DNA of 41,895 nucleotides from Bacteroidales bacterium (GTDB lineage Bacteria; Bacteroidota; Bacteroidia; Bacteroidales; UBA932). Every line of letters starts with the position of its first letter. Within the stretch, counting starts at the first letter, position 1. The DNA lies in assembly GCA_017962025.1 (NCBI GenBank), contig JAGCWD010000019.1, positions 1 to 41,895 of the forward strand, given 5' to 3'. The position numbers and the translations under genes were made by a program. The notes beneath the pieces are model-generated. The model did not search any database. It saw only the letters and a list, made by a program, of their open reading frames with translations, and was not told the DNA's origin. Shown here piece by piece: positions 33,030-41,895 of the stretch.

Positions 33030-36000
33030 CGTCCAACACAGACTTTGACCGGGCCAAGCAGGCCTGAGTCATGGAGAGGCGCATCTGCAGAAGGACCGGA
33101 AATAGTCCAGGTCTTGCGGAGCGATTCCTCTTGTCCGGCATCATAGACAAGACGGTTGTACCAGGTACCGGTAACATCCACGGTGAGGGTGTTCTCTCCC
33201 TCATGGACGAGTTTACCGACCTGTAAGGTATATGGAGCCGTCCAACGGACACCGGCCGGTTCACCGTTCACCTTGACATCGGCGATGAAATCCACCTTGC
33301 CAAGATCGAGAATCAGCTCTTTCCCTACTGCCCCGGCCGGCACGTTGAATGTCGCTGAATATGTGGCCGTTCCTGAATAAGCTTTCCCTTCTTCTCCAAG
33401 GTCAAGGTCCTTCCAAGGCTTCAGGTCTTTCAAAAGTACAGGTCCAGTTGGAGCGCCCCATCCTTCAGGGAAGGTTACCGACCAGTTTCCTACATTGATT
33501 ACCTTATCACCAGGTGCAGCAACCTTTCCTTTGGAAGAAGCACCATCCCGGCGGAAGACAATGAAGCCTCCTTCAGTCTGGGCCAGGTCTAGACGGATCT
33601 TCTTGTACTTACCCCAGCCGCGGGCCTTAAGGTCATGTACACTGCCGTCGACAGGATTCCACCACTGAGCTTTTCCCTTGGCCTTGACGCGGACCTTTCC
33701 ATGGAATTCCTCGTTGGAAGGAGAAGCGATGAAGAACCAGGTGGCTCCATCCGCCTCTCTCTCAGACCAAAGCAGGTCCTTGTTTTCACAGACAAGGTGG
33801 GGGCGCAGTCCGAAAGCCTTGAGAGCATCATCCAGGGACATCCCCACTGCAATGGCACCCTTGCCCATCCTGTTGATACGCCCTGGCTTAAGATCTCCCC
33901 AGAGGGTGATGACCTCCTCATCGAAACGGAGAAGCATCTCATCCCCACCCTTCAGGGTAGCCGGGTCATTGGGCGCATTACCTACTACCTTGGCACCGGC
34001 CAGGATCAGTCCACGGATTTTTGCAACTGTCTCGGGAAGCATCCTCCCGCTCTCTGGAAGCCAGAGGACCTCATAGGCTATCCCTTCGGGAGTGACTATC
34101 TTCCCGTCCTTTACGCTAAGGCGGTTCAAAAGGACATCAGGATTGCAGTAATCGTACTTGTAGCCATCAGGGAAACGGATGTTACCCTCCTGGCGCTTGC
34201 CGTTTCCAGTGTACTGGGAAGGTCTGTGTCCAACCTCGTCACCGAGGTACCAGAGGACGTCCACAACAGGCAAACCCCTTTCAAGGAGATAGCTCTGCCT
34301 TGCCAGGAAACCGGTGAAATACGGCATGTATTTCCACCAGGTCTGACCCCTCAGGAAGGGCGTTCCGATGTTTTGTGCGAAACTGGTTCCTGGGGGCAGG
34401 AAACCGACCTGTGGATTGTGGGTGTAGGTGTGGAACACATTATGGGTGACACCCTCGCTCATGTTGAAGTTGGCAACATCCCGGAGCATCTGCCAGTGCT
34501 CATCCCAGGTGAGGGAGAAACTTGTGAAACTCTCGGCGGCCACCCTGGGCTTGCCGTAGATGTGGGCGGCAGATGCGGTTGGCTTGATCGGCTTGAAATC
34601 CAGGTCGCCGACATAGCCCTCTGAGAAAGGCTGCCAGAATTCGCACATCGGCACATCGGCGTATTTGAAATACTCCATAGGATCCATGGTCACCACGTCT
34701 CCTCCGGCAGTCTCATACTGGACCTTCATGCCCTTGCCATGGGCAAGATCGGTCATCTTCTTGAAAAAGTTCTCGCAATAAAGGTCGTTCACCGTGCGCC
34801 TCCAGTCAATCAGGAACCTGCTGGTCTTATCCTGTCCGTCGAGGACATAACCCATAAGGGCAGGAAGATATCTGCGCAACGGGTAGCCTATCGACTCCTC
34901 GAAGATTCCTTCCATGCCGGGCGTCCATGTCTGGGTGTGGCATTCCCAACTGTCCATCAGCATGCCTGAAGCCTTACCCCCCAACGGGCCGTCCTGAAGC
35001 ATGCCCACATAATTGGCAAACTGGATTTCAGCTCCCCGGGGATCGAACTTGCTGCATTCCCATCCGGTAGCTTCAGGAGGTGCAGGAGAGTTCCTCCGGC
35101 CGGAATTGACATGTCCTATGCGGAGCACCGTCCATTTCCCTTCCGGGGAGCCACTGTCCGGAGCTGTCCAGTCCAAAGAGCCGGAAGCAGACATCTTGCC
35201 CGTTATGTCAATGACATCCTTGGTGCTGACGTAAGCCAAAGCATTCTGTTCAGGACGCTCCTGGCTCTTCTCCTTTGCGATCAAGGTCCACCCCGCTTCT
35301 CCCCTCCAACTGTTCTTGCGGGCAGCGGAAAGGAAACGTACGAACCTTACGCTCGCAGGATGGGCATTGGTCAGTGTGAATGAATAGCTCTTCGCTCCTT
35401 CTACCTCATTGCAGGCGAAGACCATGTCGTAAGGGTCACCATCCTGCCAATTACTCATGGGAAGATCAGCATCCACGAGGATTCGCTCTTCTCCGGAAGT
35501 CACCTTTGCAGTCAGCTTTACATGTATTCCGGGATCATAGCAGAAGTTGTGTGAGAACGCTCCCACAGGGGGCAGCTCAAGGGTACGTATCACACTTCCC
35601 TCCGGAAGGGTGAAAGTAACTGTATGGGAAGAGCTTTCTTTCAGCGAAAGACCCTTGGCATTCCGTCCTTCCACAAGGGCTCTCCACGAATCATCGGCAG
35701 ATTCGGTGACCGTAGGCTGGAGAGGGATTCCGGTATCGCCAAGCGGCGTAGGAAAAGCCAGGACAGCGATGTCCTGATAATCCCTCCAGGGTTCATCAGC
35801 AGAGACAGCCTTTCCAAGAGGGAAAGAAGCCTTCTTGCCTGAGGGAATGTCGGTCCTTGTCCAGACAATCTCCCTCATGGCATTCTCCGGAGTTATCCAG
35901 GGGCCTCCTGCCATCGACCATCCAGGACAGGTCTGGACAGTAAGCCTCAAGCCGAGGCTGTCTGCCTTATGCCCAAGGTAGCCAACCATGTCTTCCCATT

Positions 36001-36334
36001 CGGGGCTCAAGGTTGTAAGCTGGTGGCCGGTTGCAGGCCAGGGGCCTCCGAAATACCCGTGGAACCACTGGATTCCTGACAAGCCGGCATCATGGATAGC
36101 CTGCAGGTCTGCATCTATACCCTCCTTGGAAACATTACCTCCTATGAAATGGAACCAGGTTTCCGGATAGAAGACTTTGTCAGGCTGACGGAACCTTTCC
36201 TCGTCCTGTGAGGAGAATGGAGCCCTCAGCAAAGCCCCATCAGGCACGATGTCCACCGCCTGGGCGGCGGCGGACATCGCATTCAAAACCATTGCCGCCC
36301 CCAGGATGAGGGCGAATGGAATATGTCTTGACAT
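33026..36334 (-). CDS. GH106 alpha-L-rhamnosidase-like protein
   Basis: An 1102-residue exported enzyme. Residues 1-24 form a signal peptide ([19 protein letters not shown]). The N-terminal part has the GH106 opening: [33 protein letters not shown], then [24 protein letters not shown]. The middle contains [16 protein letters not shown] and [14 protein letters not shown], which may carry catalytic acids. The C-terminal region is a galactose-binding-like beta-sandwich ([38 protein letters not shown]). GH106 enzymes release terminal alpha-L-rhamnose from pectin (RG-I/RG-II) or other plant glycans. Linkage is not readable. It follows the TlpA-like gene by 5 nt, outside any SusCD cluster. Confidence 0.9.
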   Translation of the reverse strand: MSRHIPFALILGAAMVLNAMSAAAQAVDIVPDGALLRAPFSSQDEERFRQPDKVFYPETWFHFIGGNVSKEGIDADLQAIHDAGLSGIQWFHGYFGGPWPATGHQLTTLSPEWEDMVGYLGHKADSLGLRLTVQTCPGWSMAGGPWITPENAMREIVWTRTDIPSGKKASFPLGKAVSADEPWRDYQDIAVLAFPTPLGDTGIPLQPTVTESADDSWRALVEGRNAKGLSLKESSSHTVTFTLPEGSVIRTLELPPVGAFSHNFCYDPGIHVKLTAKVTSGEERILVDADLPMSNWQDGDPYDMVFACNEVEGAKSYSFTLTNAHPASVRFVRFLSAARKNSWRGEAGWTLIAKEKSQERPEQNALAYVSTKDVIDITGKMSASGSLDWTAPDSGSPEGKWTVLRIGHVNSGRRNSPAPPEATGWECSKFDPRGAEIQFANYVGMLQDGPLGGKASGMLMDSWECHTQTWTPGMEGIFEESIGYPLRRYLPALMGYVLDGQDKTSRFLIDWRRTVNDLYCENFFKKMTDLAHGKGMKVQYETAGGDVVTMDPMEYFKYADVPMCEFWQPFSEGYVGDLDFKPIKPTASAAHIYGKPRVAAESFTSFSLTWDEHWQMLRDVANFNMSEGVTHNVFHTYTHNPQVGFLPPGTSFAQNIGTPFLRGQTWWKYMPYFTGFLARQSYLLERGLPVVDVLWYLGDEVGHRPSQYTGNGKRQEGNIRFPDGYKYDYCNPDVLLNRLSVKDGKIVTPEGIAYEVLWLPESGRMLPETVAKIRGLILAGAKVVGNAPNDPATLKGGDEMLLRFDEEVITLWGDLKPGRINRMGKGAIAVGMSLDDALKAFGLRPHLVCENKDLLWSEREADGATWFFIASPSNEEFHGKVRVKAKGKAQWWNPVDGSVHDLKARGWGKYKKIRLDLAQTEGGFIVFRRDGASSKGKVAAPGDKVINVGNWSVTFPEGWGAPTGPVLLKDLKPWKDLDLGEEGKAYSGTATYSATFNVPAGAVGKELILDLGKVDFIADVKVNGEPAGVRWTAPYTLQVGKLVHEGENTLTVDVTGTWYNRLVYDAGQEESLRKTWTISGPSADAPLHDSGLLGPVKVCVGR

Positions 36335-36339
36335 GGTTA

Positions 36340-37488
36340 TTACTTCTTACCGATGAGGGACTTGACGTAAGTGTAGAATTCAGGATCCTCTCCGATGATT
36401 GTCTTGTTGATGGTTCCGTCGGGATTGAGGATGAGCTTGGTGGGATAGCCCTGGATAGCATAGGTGACGGCGACGTCTGTCTTCTCGTCACCGGGGTTGT
36501 AAACGTGCAGCCAAGGAAGCTCATGCTCCTTGATGGCATTCTTCCAGACCTCCTCGGTGTCATTGCAGTCGATGCTGAGGATCTCGATCTTGCCCTTGGC
36601 ATCCTTGTAGAGCTGCTTCATGTCAGGAATACCCTTCTTGCACCAGTAGCACCACTCACCCCAGAAATCGAGGATGATATACTGGCCGTTGTTGTAGATG
36701 GATGAAAGGGTGAAGTCTTCTCCCTTCTCGTTCTTGAGGGTGAAATCAGGAGCCTGCATGCCGTCCTTTACCTTCTCGGCTGCCTCAGCCCTTGCCTTTG
36801 TCTTCTGGGCACCAGTCCTGGACCTGTCAATCAGGGGCTTCAGATAACCGTTCTGCACAGTTTCGGGGATAATATCCAGAACCTCAAGAGCATCCTTACC
36901 GTCCTCACCGATGAGGCGGCTGACGAGGGTGGCTCCGTAAAGGCTGGCAGGATTATTCTTGATGAAATCCTTGGTCAAGGAATTGACATGGGCATTGACC
37001 TCGTTGTAAACGTTCATGATGGAATCGGACTTAGCCTCGTCATCAGCGGCGGCACGATATTCCTGAACTATCTCGGACATCCTGTCCTGGTCGGGCTTTA
37101 CGAGCTCGGCGTAGGCCTTCTGGTCCTTGAAGAACTGGGAACCATCAACCACGACAGAGTCTAGCCTTCCGCTAAGTTTGGCATATTCACCGGGAACGAA
37201 GGTGATGGATGCAACTCCATGCTCACGGCCCCTCTCGTCATCAGGACAATAGATGATGATGCCACGGACAGTGGTGTCGGCGAACGGGAAAGTGAAATCT
37301 CCGTTGGTGGCCGGTATAATGGTAGTGGAAAGAGGTACCCTGGCATTGAGGATATCGACTACCTCGACTTTAAGGGAATCACAGGGAAGGCCATCGAAAT
37401 GGCCGGTGATCACATTCTTTTTGTTTGCGCATGAGGCGCATGCAAGCAGCGCAACGGCTGCAAAAGCATAAATAATAACTTTTTTCAT
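36340..37488 (-). CDS. DUF4369/TlpA-like thioredoxin-fold lipoprotein
   Basis: A 382-residue lipoprotein typical of Bacteroidales. The signal ends near Cys17 or Cys20 (LLACASC). Residues about 25-125 form a DUF4369-like beta domain, 130-240 a helical region, and 245-380 an AhpC/TlpA thioredoxin domain (APDFTLKNEKGEDFTLSS, WGEWCYWCKKGIPDM, YAIQGYPTKLILNPDG). The active site is Cys280-Tyr-Trp-Cys283, an unusual CxxC pair; GYPT supplies the cis-proline. It is a periplasmic thiol-disulfide protein, probably a reductase or isomerase, though the partner is unknown. It lies between the kinases (19 nt) and GH106 (5 nt). Confidence 0.92.
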   Translation of the reverse strand: MKKVIIYAFAAVALLACASCANKKNVITGHFDGLPCDSLKVEVVDILNARVPLSTTIIPATNGDFTFPFADTTVRGIIIYCPDDERGREHGVASITFVPGEYAKLSGRLDSVVVDGSQFFKDQKAYAELVKPDQDRMSEIVQEYRAAADDEAKSDSIMNVYNEVNAHVNSLTKDFIKNNPASLYGATLVSRLIGEDGKDALEVLDIIPETVQNGYLKPLIDRSRTGAQKTKARAEAAEKVKDGMQAPDFTLKNEKGEDFTLSSIYNNGQYIILDFWGEWCYWCKKGIPDMKQLYKDAKGKIEILSIDCNDTEEVWKNAIKEHELPWLHVYNPGDEKTDVAVTYAIQGYPTKLILNPDGTINKTIIGEDPEFYTYVKSLIGKK

Positions 37489-37507
37489 ATTAATTGAGTT
37501 TTATAAC

Positions 37508-38143
37508 TTATTCATCAATCTGCTTCACTTCAGGGAAGAGGCCGAAGAGTTCGGCATCGATCCTGTCAGTTATCTTCTGGAAGTCCTCAGGCTTGTTCTC
37601 GAACTTGATTTCATCCACGTTTATGATCAGGAGATGGCCGTCATATTCCTTGATCCAGTCCTCATAACGCTTGTTGAGTCCGGTAAGGTAATCGATCCTG
37701 ATGCTGCTTTCGTAGTCCCTTCCACGCTTCTGGATCTGGGCCACAAGGTTGGGAATGGTAGAGCGAAGGTAGATAAGAAGGTCAGGCTTGCTCACAAGGG
37801 ACATCATCAGGTCGAAAAGGTCTGAATAGTTTTCAAAATCCCTTGTACTCATAAGTCCCATCGAATGGAGATTCGGTGCAAAGATGCGGGCATCCTCGTA
37901 GATGGTCCTGTCCTGGATGATTATGTCGCTGCAACGGGAGATCTCCACCACATCCTTGAACCTCTTGTTGAGAAAATAGATCTGGAGGTTGAAAGACCAG
38001 CGCTCCATGTCGGCATAGAAGTCGGCAAGGTAGGGGTTGAAATCGACGGACTCGAACTTGGGAGTCCATCCGTAGTGGGCGGCCAGCATCTTGGTGAGGG
38101 TGGTCTTGCCACTGCCTATGTTACCTGCAATCGCTATGTGCAT
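37508..38143 (-). CDS. Deoxynucleoside kinase, copy 1
   Basis: A 211-residue dNK/dGK-family kinase that phosphorylates deoxynucleosides for salvage. P-loop GNIGSGKTT (7-15), ESVDFNPYLADFY, RWSFNLQIYFLNKRF, the QDRTIYED motif (catalytic Glu/Asp-Arg), and lid region RGRDYESSI are present. The family includes the dAK/dGK pair of lactobacilli, where two related chains form a heterodimer with different substrate preferences. It lies 8 nt after its paralogue. Base specificity is not assignable from sequence alone. Confidence 0.92.
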   Translation of the reverse strand: MHIAIAGNIGSGKTTLTKMLAAHYGWTPKFESVDFNPYLADFYADMERWSFNLQIYFLNKRFKDVVEISRCSDIIIQDRTIYEDARIFAPNLHSMGLMSTRDFENYSDLFDLMMSLVSKPDLLIYLRSTIPNLVAQIQKRGRDYESSIRIDYLTGLNKRYEDWIKEYDGHLLIINVDEIKFENKPEDFQKITDRIDAELFGLFPEVKQIDE

Positions 38144-38151
38144 ATCTTGAA

Positions 38152-38781
38152 TTATTTAATATTATCAATAGGGAAAAGGCCATAGAGTTCGGCGTCAATC
38201 TTGTCAGTAATCAATGCAAAGTCTTCGGGACGGTTCTCGAAATCCAGGTTATCGGTCTCGATAGTGAGCACCCTGCCCTTGTACTCTGCAATCCATTTGT
38301 CATAGCGGTCGTTAAGGCCGGCCAGATAGTCCAGTCCTATGGACTGCTCGTAATCCCTGCCTCTCTTCTGGATCTGGGCCACAAGATGAGGGATCGAACA
38401 TTTGAGGTAGATCAGCAGGTCCGGCATGCCGGCCATGGAAGACATTACCCCGAAAAGGTCCATATAGGTCTCGTAGTCACGCTTGCTGAGGTTGCCCATG
38501 GCATAGTTGTTTGCCACGAATATGTACACACCCTCATATAGTGTCCTGTCCTGGATGATTACATCCTGACTCTTTGAAATCTCCAGCACATCCTTGAACC
38601 TTTGGGCCAGGAAATATGTCTCAAGGTTGTACGACCAACGCGGGATGTCCTTATAGTAGTCCTCAAGGTAAGGATTGTATGTGACGGACTCGTATTTGGG
38701 AGTCCATCCATAATGGTTCGCAAGCAGCCTTGTGAGAGTGGTCTTGCCGCAGCCGATATTTCCAGCAATTCCTATGTGCAT
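38152..38781 (-). CDS. Deoxynucleoside kinase, copy 2
   Basis: A 209-residue paralogue of the following gene, similar along its whole length: P-loop GNIGCGKTT (Ser11 of copy 1 replaced by Cys), ESVTYNPYLEDYY, RWSYNLETYFLAQRF, QDRTLYEG, RGRDYEQSIGLDYL. Substrate-pocket differences from copy 1 include FNLQIY to YNLETY and IYEDARIF to LYEGVYIF, which points to different deoxynucleoside preference. The ATG lies 1 nt after the MBL stop. With copy 1 it likely makes a two-subunit or two-specificity salvage pair, as in lactobacilli. Confidence 0.92.
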   Translation of the reverse strand: MHIGIAGNIGCGKTTLTRLLANHYGWTPKYESVTYNPYLEDYYKDIPRWSYNLETYFLAQRFKDVLEISKSQDVIIQDRTLYEGVYIFVANNYAMGNLSKRDYETYMDLFGVMSSMAGMPDLLIYLKCSIPHLVAQIQKRGRDYEQSIGLDYLAGLNDRYDKWIAEYKGRVLTIETDNLDFENRPEDFALITDKIDAELYGLFPIDNIK

Positions 38782-38782
38782 A

Positions 38783-39478
38783 TCATAAGTCGATTTCGTT
38801 CTCCCAAGGTTCGTTGAAAGGCTGAAGGAAGGGATTGGTCGTCCTTTCCTCAGCTATAGAAGTGGATGGGCCATGCCCCGGATAGACTTCCACGTCTCCC
38901 GGAAGCAGCATAAGCTTCTCCATTATTCCCACAATCTCCTTGTCGTAGTCGCCACCATCCAGGTCGGCCCTCCCGATAGAGCCGGCAAAAAGCGTGTCGC
39001 CGGAGAAGAGGATCTTGTTCTCCTCGCTGTAGAAACAGACACCACCCGGTGTGTGGCCCGGAGTGGCTATAACCTTGAAGCCTCCCCGGTTGAAGGTGGT
39101 GAGGACCTGCCCCTCCACCAAGTCCTCTGTCTCGAATGACACGTCGGGTGCCTTTAGTCCGACCCCACATGCATAAACAGGATCCCTTTTCAGGATCATC
39201 TTGTCCTCCGAAGACATATAAACCGGGATGGAATAGTCCCTGGCAAGACCGGCGACTCCGAATACGTGGTCGAAGTGGCCGTGGGTCAGCCAAATGGCGT
39301 TAGGCTTCAGCCCATGGGAAGAAACGAATGATTTCAGTGCCTCCGATTCGGCTTCATCATAGCATCCGGGATCCACGAATACGCACTCGCCTCCCACCTC
39401 ATCACAAAGGAGATAGCTGTTCTCCCTGAACGGATTGAAGCAAAACGACTTGACGCTGACCTGACAACCGGACGACAT
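38783..39478 (-). CDS. MBL-fold hydrolase, glyoxalase II-like
   Basis: A 231-residue metallo-beta-lactamase-fold enzyme. Metal ligands are seen in THGHFDH (His66, His68, Asp70, His71), ATPGHTPGGVCFY, SGDTLFAGSIGR and VYPGHGPST. This set is typical of glyoxalase II-like thioesterases (YcbL type) that hydrolyse S-lactoylglutathione or related thioesters. Bacteroidetes generally lack glutathione, so the true substrate is uncertain. No signal peptide, hence cytoplasmic. It is the first gene of the minus-strand set MBL-kinase-kinase-TlpA-GH106, with a promoter 25 nt upstream. Confidence 0.9.
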   Translation of the reverse strand: MSSGCQVSVKSFCFNPFRENSYLLCDEVGGECVFVDPGCYDEAESEALKSFVSSHGLKPNAIWLTHGHFDHVFGVAGLARDYSIPVYMSSEDKMILKRDPVYACGVGLKAPDVSFETEDLVEGQVLTTFNRGGFKVIATPGHTPGGVCFYSEENKILFSGDTLFAGSIGRADLDGGDYDKEIVGIMEKLMLLPGDVEVYPGHGPSTSIAEERTTNPFLQPFNEPWENEIDL

Positions 39479-39502
39479 AAACCAAAATAAAGACTATTCT
39501 TA

Positions 39503-39534
39503 CAAAATTAAGAATAATTCTTCAATACTTCAAC
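39503..39534 (-). promoter_or_regulatory. Promoter for the MBL-kinase operon
   Basis: Minus strand: GTTG (39534-39531), exactly 20 nt, TAATTTTG (39510-39503), one mismatch in the -33 box, full -7 match. It lies in the 73-nt gap after uvrA, 24 nt before the MBL ATG. Confidence 0.6.
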
Positions 39535-39551
39535 AGAGGACTATGCTAAGA

Positions 39552-41895
39552 TTACAGTACCTCCTTCAGATAAGGCCCCGTTACCGAGTCTGGATTAGCG
39601 GCGAGTTCCTCAGGGGTTCCTTCTGCAACGATTCGGCCTCCACCCTGGCCGCCGTCGGGCCCCAGGTCGAAGATGTAGTCCACGCTTTTGAGGATATCGA
39701 GGTTGTGCTCGATGATGATAACCGTATTACCCTGATCGACAAGCTGTTGAAGTACGCCGAGAAGGACCTTTATGTCTTCGAAATGAAGTCCGGTCGTGGG
39801 TTCGTCAAGGATGTAGAGGGTGTTGCCCGTGGCCTTGCGGAAAAGTTCGGCTGCCAGTTTCATCCTCTGGCTCTCACCTCCTGAAAGGGTGACCGCACTC
39901 TGTCCCAGATGAACATAGCCGAGACCCACATCCACAAGGGCCTTAAGTTTCCTGGCAATCGCAGGAATAGGCTTGAAGAATTCGTAAGCCTCGCTGATGG
40001 GCATTTCCAGGACATCATTTATGTTCTTCCCCTTGTAATGGACGGCAAGGGTATCTTCCTTGTAACGCTTGCCCCTGCACTCGTCACAAACCACGTTGAC
40101 CGATGGCAGGAAATTCATCTCTATGACCTTGATTCCGGCACCGTTGCAAGCCTCGCAGCGTCCGCCGGGCACATTGAATGAAAACCGGCCAGCCTTGAAT
40201 CCTCGTACTTTGGCATCAGGAGTGTCCTCGAAAAGATTCCTTATGTCTCCCATGACTCCCGTAAACGTAGCGGGATTGGACCTGGGCGAGCGCCCGATGG
40301 GACTCTGGTCGATTTCTATGAGCTTGTCTATATTCTTTATCCCCTCTATCGAACCATAAGGAAGAGGACGCAGTTTTGCACGATGGAGCTTGTTCTTCAG
40401 GATCGGCATCAGGGTCTCGTTGATCAAGGATGATTTTCCGCTGCCGCTTACTCCGGCCACTCCGATAAAACAACCGAGAGGGAAGGTCACATTGATATCC
40501 TTGAGGTTGTTACCCCTGGCTCCCCTGAGAGTCAGGTAGAAACCATTCCCGGGCCTCCTTTTCTGCGGGACCGGGATAGTCTTGCGTCCTTGAAGATAAT
40601 CCAGAGTCAGTGAACTTCCGAGGATGCAGTGAGGTTTTGTCTCCTTGTCCTGAGGTCCTCCCAACAAGACTTTGAGTGGAGCGCTGAGGCAGATCTTCCC
40701 TCCGTTCTCCCCGGCACCCGGACCGACGTCCACAAGCCAGTCCGCACTCATCATCGTCTCCATGTCGTGCTCCACAACCATCACTGAATTGCCTTCGTCA
40801 CGTAGCTCCTTCAGTGACGCGATCAACTTACGGTTATCCCTCTGATGAAGCCCGATCGACGGTTCATCAAGGATATACAAGACTCCTACCAACTTGGAGC
40901 CGATCTGGGTAGCCAGCCTGATCCTCTGGCTTTCTCCTCCCGAAAGGGAGCCGGTAGGCCTGTCCAGGGACAGGTAGTCCAACCCGACGTCCAGCATGAA
41001 CCTGACCCTTTCATCAAGCTCCTTGAGGATGTCACGGGCTATGTTGTTCTCCCTGACAGTCATCTTCGAAGGAAGGGTAGAAAACCATTCCTTGAGTTCC
41101 GTCATCTCCATGGCGGCAACTTCGGAGATTGTCTTCCCATCAATACGGAAACACTTTGTGTTCTCGTTCAGCCGGGTTCCGTGACAGACCGGACATTCCA
41201 CCTTCTCATCTATGTCATCCACTATTCCAGGGAACGAAACCATCTCGGACACATTCCCCTCGCCTACCCGGAACAGTTCGTCGCTTCCGAATATTATGTG
41301 GGTCACGGCCTCTTCGGGGATGGTCGCTATGGGATCATATAGGGAGAAATTGTATTTCCTGGCAATGGAACGGATCACGTCGAATTTCTTGTTCTCACGC
41401 ACCTTTCCCAGAGGGACTATTCCACCGTCTGCGATTGAGATACTCCTGTCCGGGATGATCGTGTCTATGTTGATGTCAACTATCATTCCGAGCCCCTTGC
41501 AGTGGGGGCAGTAACCTTCGGGGGAGTTGAATGAGAATGAATGTGGTGCTGGTTCCTGGAGGGACAGGCCGGAGTCGGGATCCACAAGGTGCTTCGAAAA
41601 ATGACGCAGGAGTGACGATCCGCTCTCAAGCATTGCAATGGAGCCTTTCCCAAGATTAAGGGCTGTCATGACTGAATCCCTTACCCTCTTGGTGTCCCCT
41701 TCGGAAGGCTTGAGCTTATCTACGACCAGTTCAATGAAATGGCCCTTGTAACGGTCAAGTGCATCGACCTCATTGAGAGGCAGGATCTCCCCATCTACCC
41801 GGACCTCGGTGTAACCACGTTTCCTGAGTTGGTCGAACAGTTCGCGGTAATGTCCCTTTCGGCCCCGTACAAGTGGAGCGAGAAGGTAGCATCTC
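39552..41895 (-). CDS. uvrA: Excinuclease ABC subunit A (5' part outside window)
   Basis: Damage-recognition ATPase of nucleotide-excision repair. About 780 C-terminal residues are present; the frame is open to the right edge (CYLLAPLVRGRKGHYRELF, RVDGEIL), so the ATG at 41669 is internal. Visible parts: zinc modules CPHCKGLG, CPVCHGTRLN, CEACNGAG and CDECRGKRY; the first ABC signature SGGESQRIRLATQIG with ILDEPSIGLHQRD; the second Walker A GVSGSGKSSL, second signature LSGGESQRMKLA and LDEPTTGLHF. The order is the normal one. It ends 73 nt before the MBL gene. Confidence 0.97.
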   Translation of the reverse strand, partial: RCYLLAPLVRGRKGHYRELFDQLRKRGYTEVRVDGEILPLNEVDALDRYKGHFIELVVDKLKPSEGDTKRVRDSVMTALNLGKGSIAMLESGSSLLRHFSKHLVDPDSGLSLQEPAPHSFSFNSPEGYCPHCKGLGMIVDINIDTIIPDRSISIADGGIVPLGKVRENKKFDVIRSIARKYNFSLYDPIATIPEEAVTHIIFGSDELFRVGEGNVSEMVSFPGIVDDIDEKVECPVCHGTRLNENTKCFRIDGKTISEVAAMEMTELKEWFSTLPSKMTVRENNIARDILKELDERVRFMLDVGLDYLSLDRPTGSLSGGESQRIRLATQIGSKLVGVLYILDEPSIGLHQRDNRKLIASLKELRDEGNSVMVVEHDMETMMSADWLVDVGPGAGENGGKICLSAPLKVLLGGPQDKETKPHCILGSSLTLDYLQGRKTIPVPQKRRPGNGFYLTLRGARGNNLKDINVTFPLGCFIGVAGVSGSGKSSLINETLMPILKNKLHRAKLRPLPYGSIEGIKNIDKLIEIDQSPIGRSPRSNPATFTGVMGDIRNLFEDTPDAKVRGFKAGRFSFNVPGGRCEACNGAGIKVIEMNFLPSVNVVCDECRGKRYKEDTLAVHYKGKNINDVLEMPISEAYEFFKPIPAIARKLKALVDVGLGYVHLGQSAVTLSGGESQRMKLAAELFRKATGNTLYILDEPTTGLHFEDIKVLLGVLQQLVDQGNTVIIIEHNLDILKSVDYIFDLGPDGGQGGGRIVAEGTPEELAANPDSVTGPYLKEVL

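Noticed and set aside
33635..34624. Plus-strand open frame of 329 codons inside GH106.
   Set aside because: Shadow of GH106 codons; no recognisable motif or promoter.
1..41895. CRISPR arrays, tRNA, rRNA, prophage or defence islands.
   Set aside because: No regularly spaced repeats, cloverleaf-like sequences in the gaps, integrases, phage structural genes or known defence motifs were seen.

Overview
The window is chromosomal DNA of a member of Bacteroidota, most likely order Bacteroidales. The evidence is a SusC/SusD outer-membrane pair, several lipoprotein glycoside hydrolases, a DUF4369/TlpA-type lipoprotein, paired deoxynucleoside kinases, a two-gene serC-serA operon with DUF1015, almost no Shine-Dalgarno sequences, and many promoter-like sites of the Bacteroidetes type (-33 TTTG, about 20 nt, -7 TAnnTTTG). 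Genus cannot be fixed from this sequence. A gut or rumen carbohydrate degrader is a reasonable inference. No rRNA, tRNA, CRISPR array, prophage or insertion sequence was seen, and no stretch over 300 nt lacks a gene.

Layout. 1-4770 (+): end of dnaX, lptB broken by an in-frame TGA, a secreted protein of unknown function, an M16 peptidase and a GH29 fucosidase lipoprotein. 4751-15945: glycan region with a secreted metallophosphoesterase (-), SusC-SusD (+), a GH109-type lipoprotein (+), and GH127-GalM (-). 16159-21058 (-): serC-serA-DUF1015 and yigZ-pyrB. 21142-22590 (+): a PRiA4b ORF-3-like protein and miaA. 22598-22709: a 112-bp element bounded by a perfect 27-bp inverted repeat. 22719-23919 (-): FKBP lipoprotein and a DUF3127 OB-fold-like protein with an SSB-like tail. 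24042-33029: recQ (+), PHP phosphatase (-), DUF308 protein-dnaG (+), a small outer-membrane protein (-), metG (+). 33026-39478 (-): MBL hydrolase, two tandem deoxynucleoside kinases, a TlpA-like lipoprotein and a GH106 rhamnosidase. 39552-41895 (-): uvrA, cut by the window edge.

How genes work together. GH29, SusC/D, GH109, GalM and GH127 form a loose polysaccharide-utilisation neighbourhood: surface capture and import plus cleavage of fucose, GalNAc-type and L-arabinofuranose residues. GH106 (rhamnose) lies separately. No local regulator (HTCS, SusR, ECF/anti-sigma) is present. The rest is housekeeping: serine and pyrimidine synthesis, tRNA modification and charging, replication, repair and nucleoside salvage.

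Most notable signals: a single Gly-to-TGA change in lptB; the same palindromic element read in frame as VPEPVEGP inside linkers of two essential proteins (DnaG and MetG), with a second palindrome in MetG; the 112-bp inverted-repeat element; tandem palindromes between the serine operon and GH127; and the DUF1015 protein with a DGHHR motif fused into the serine operon. I did not find a convincing new defence or mobile system.
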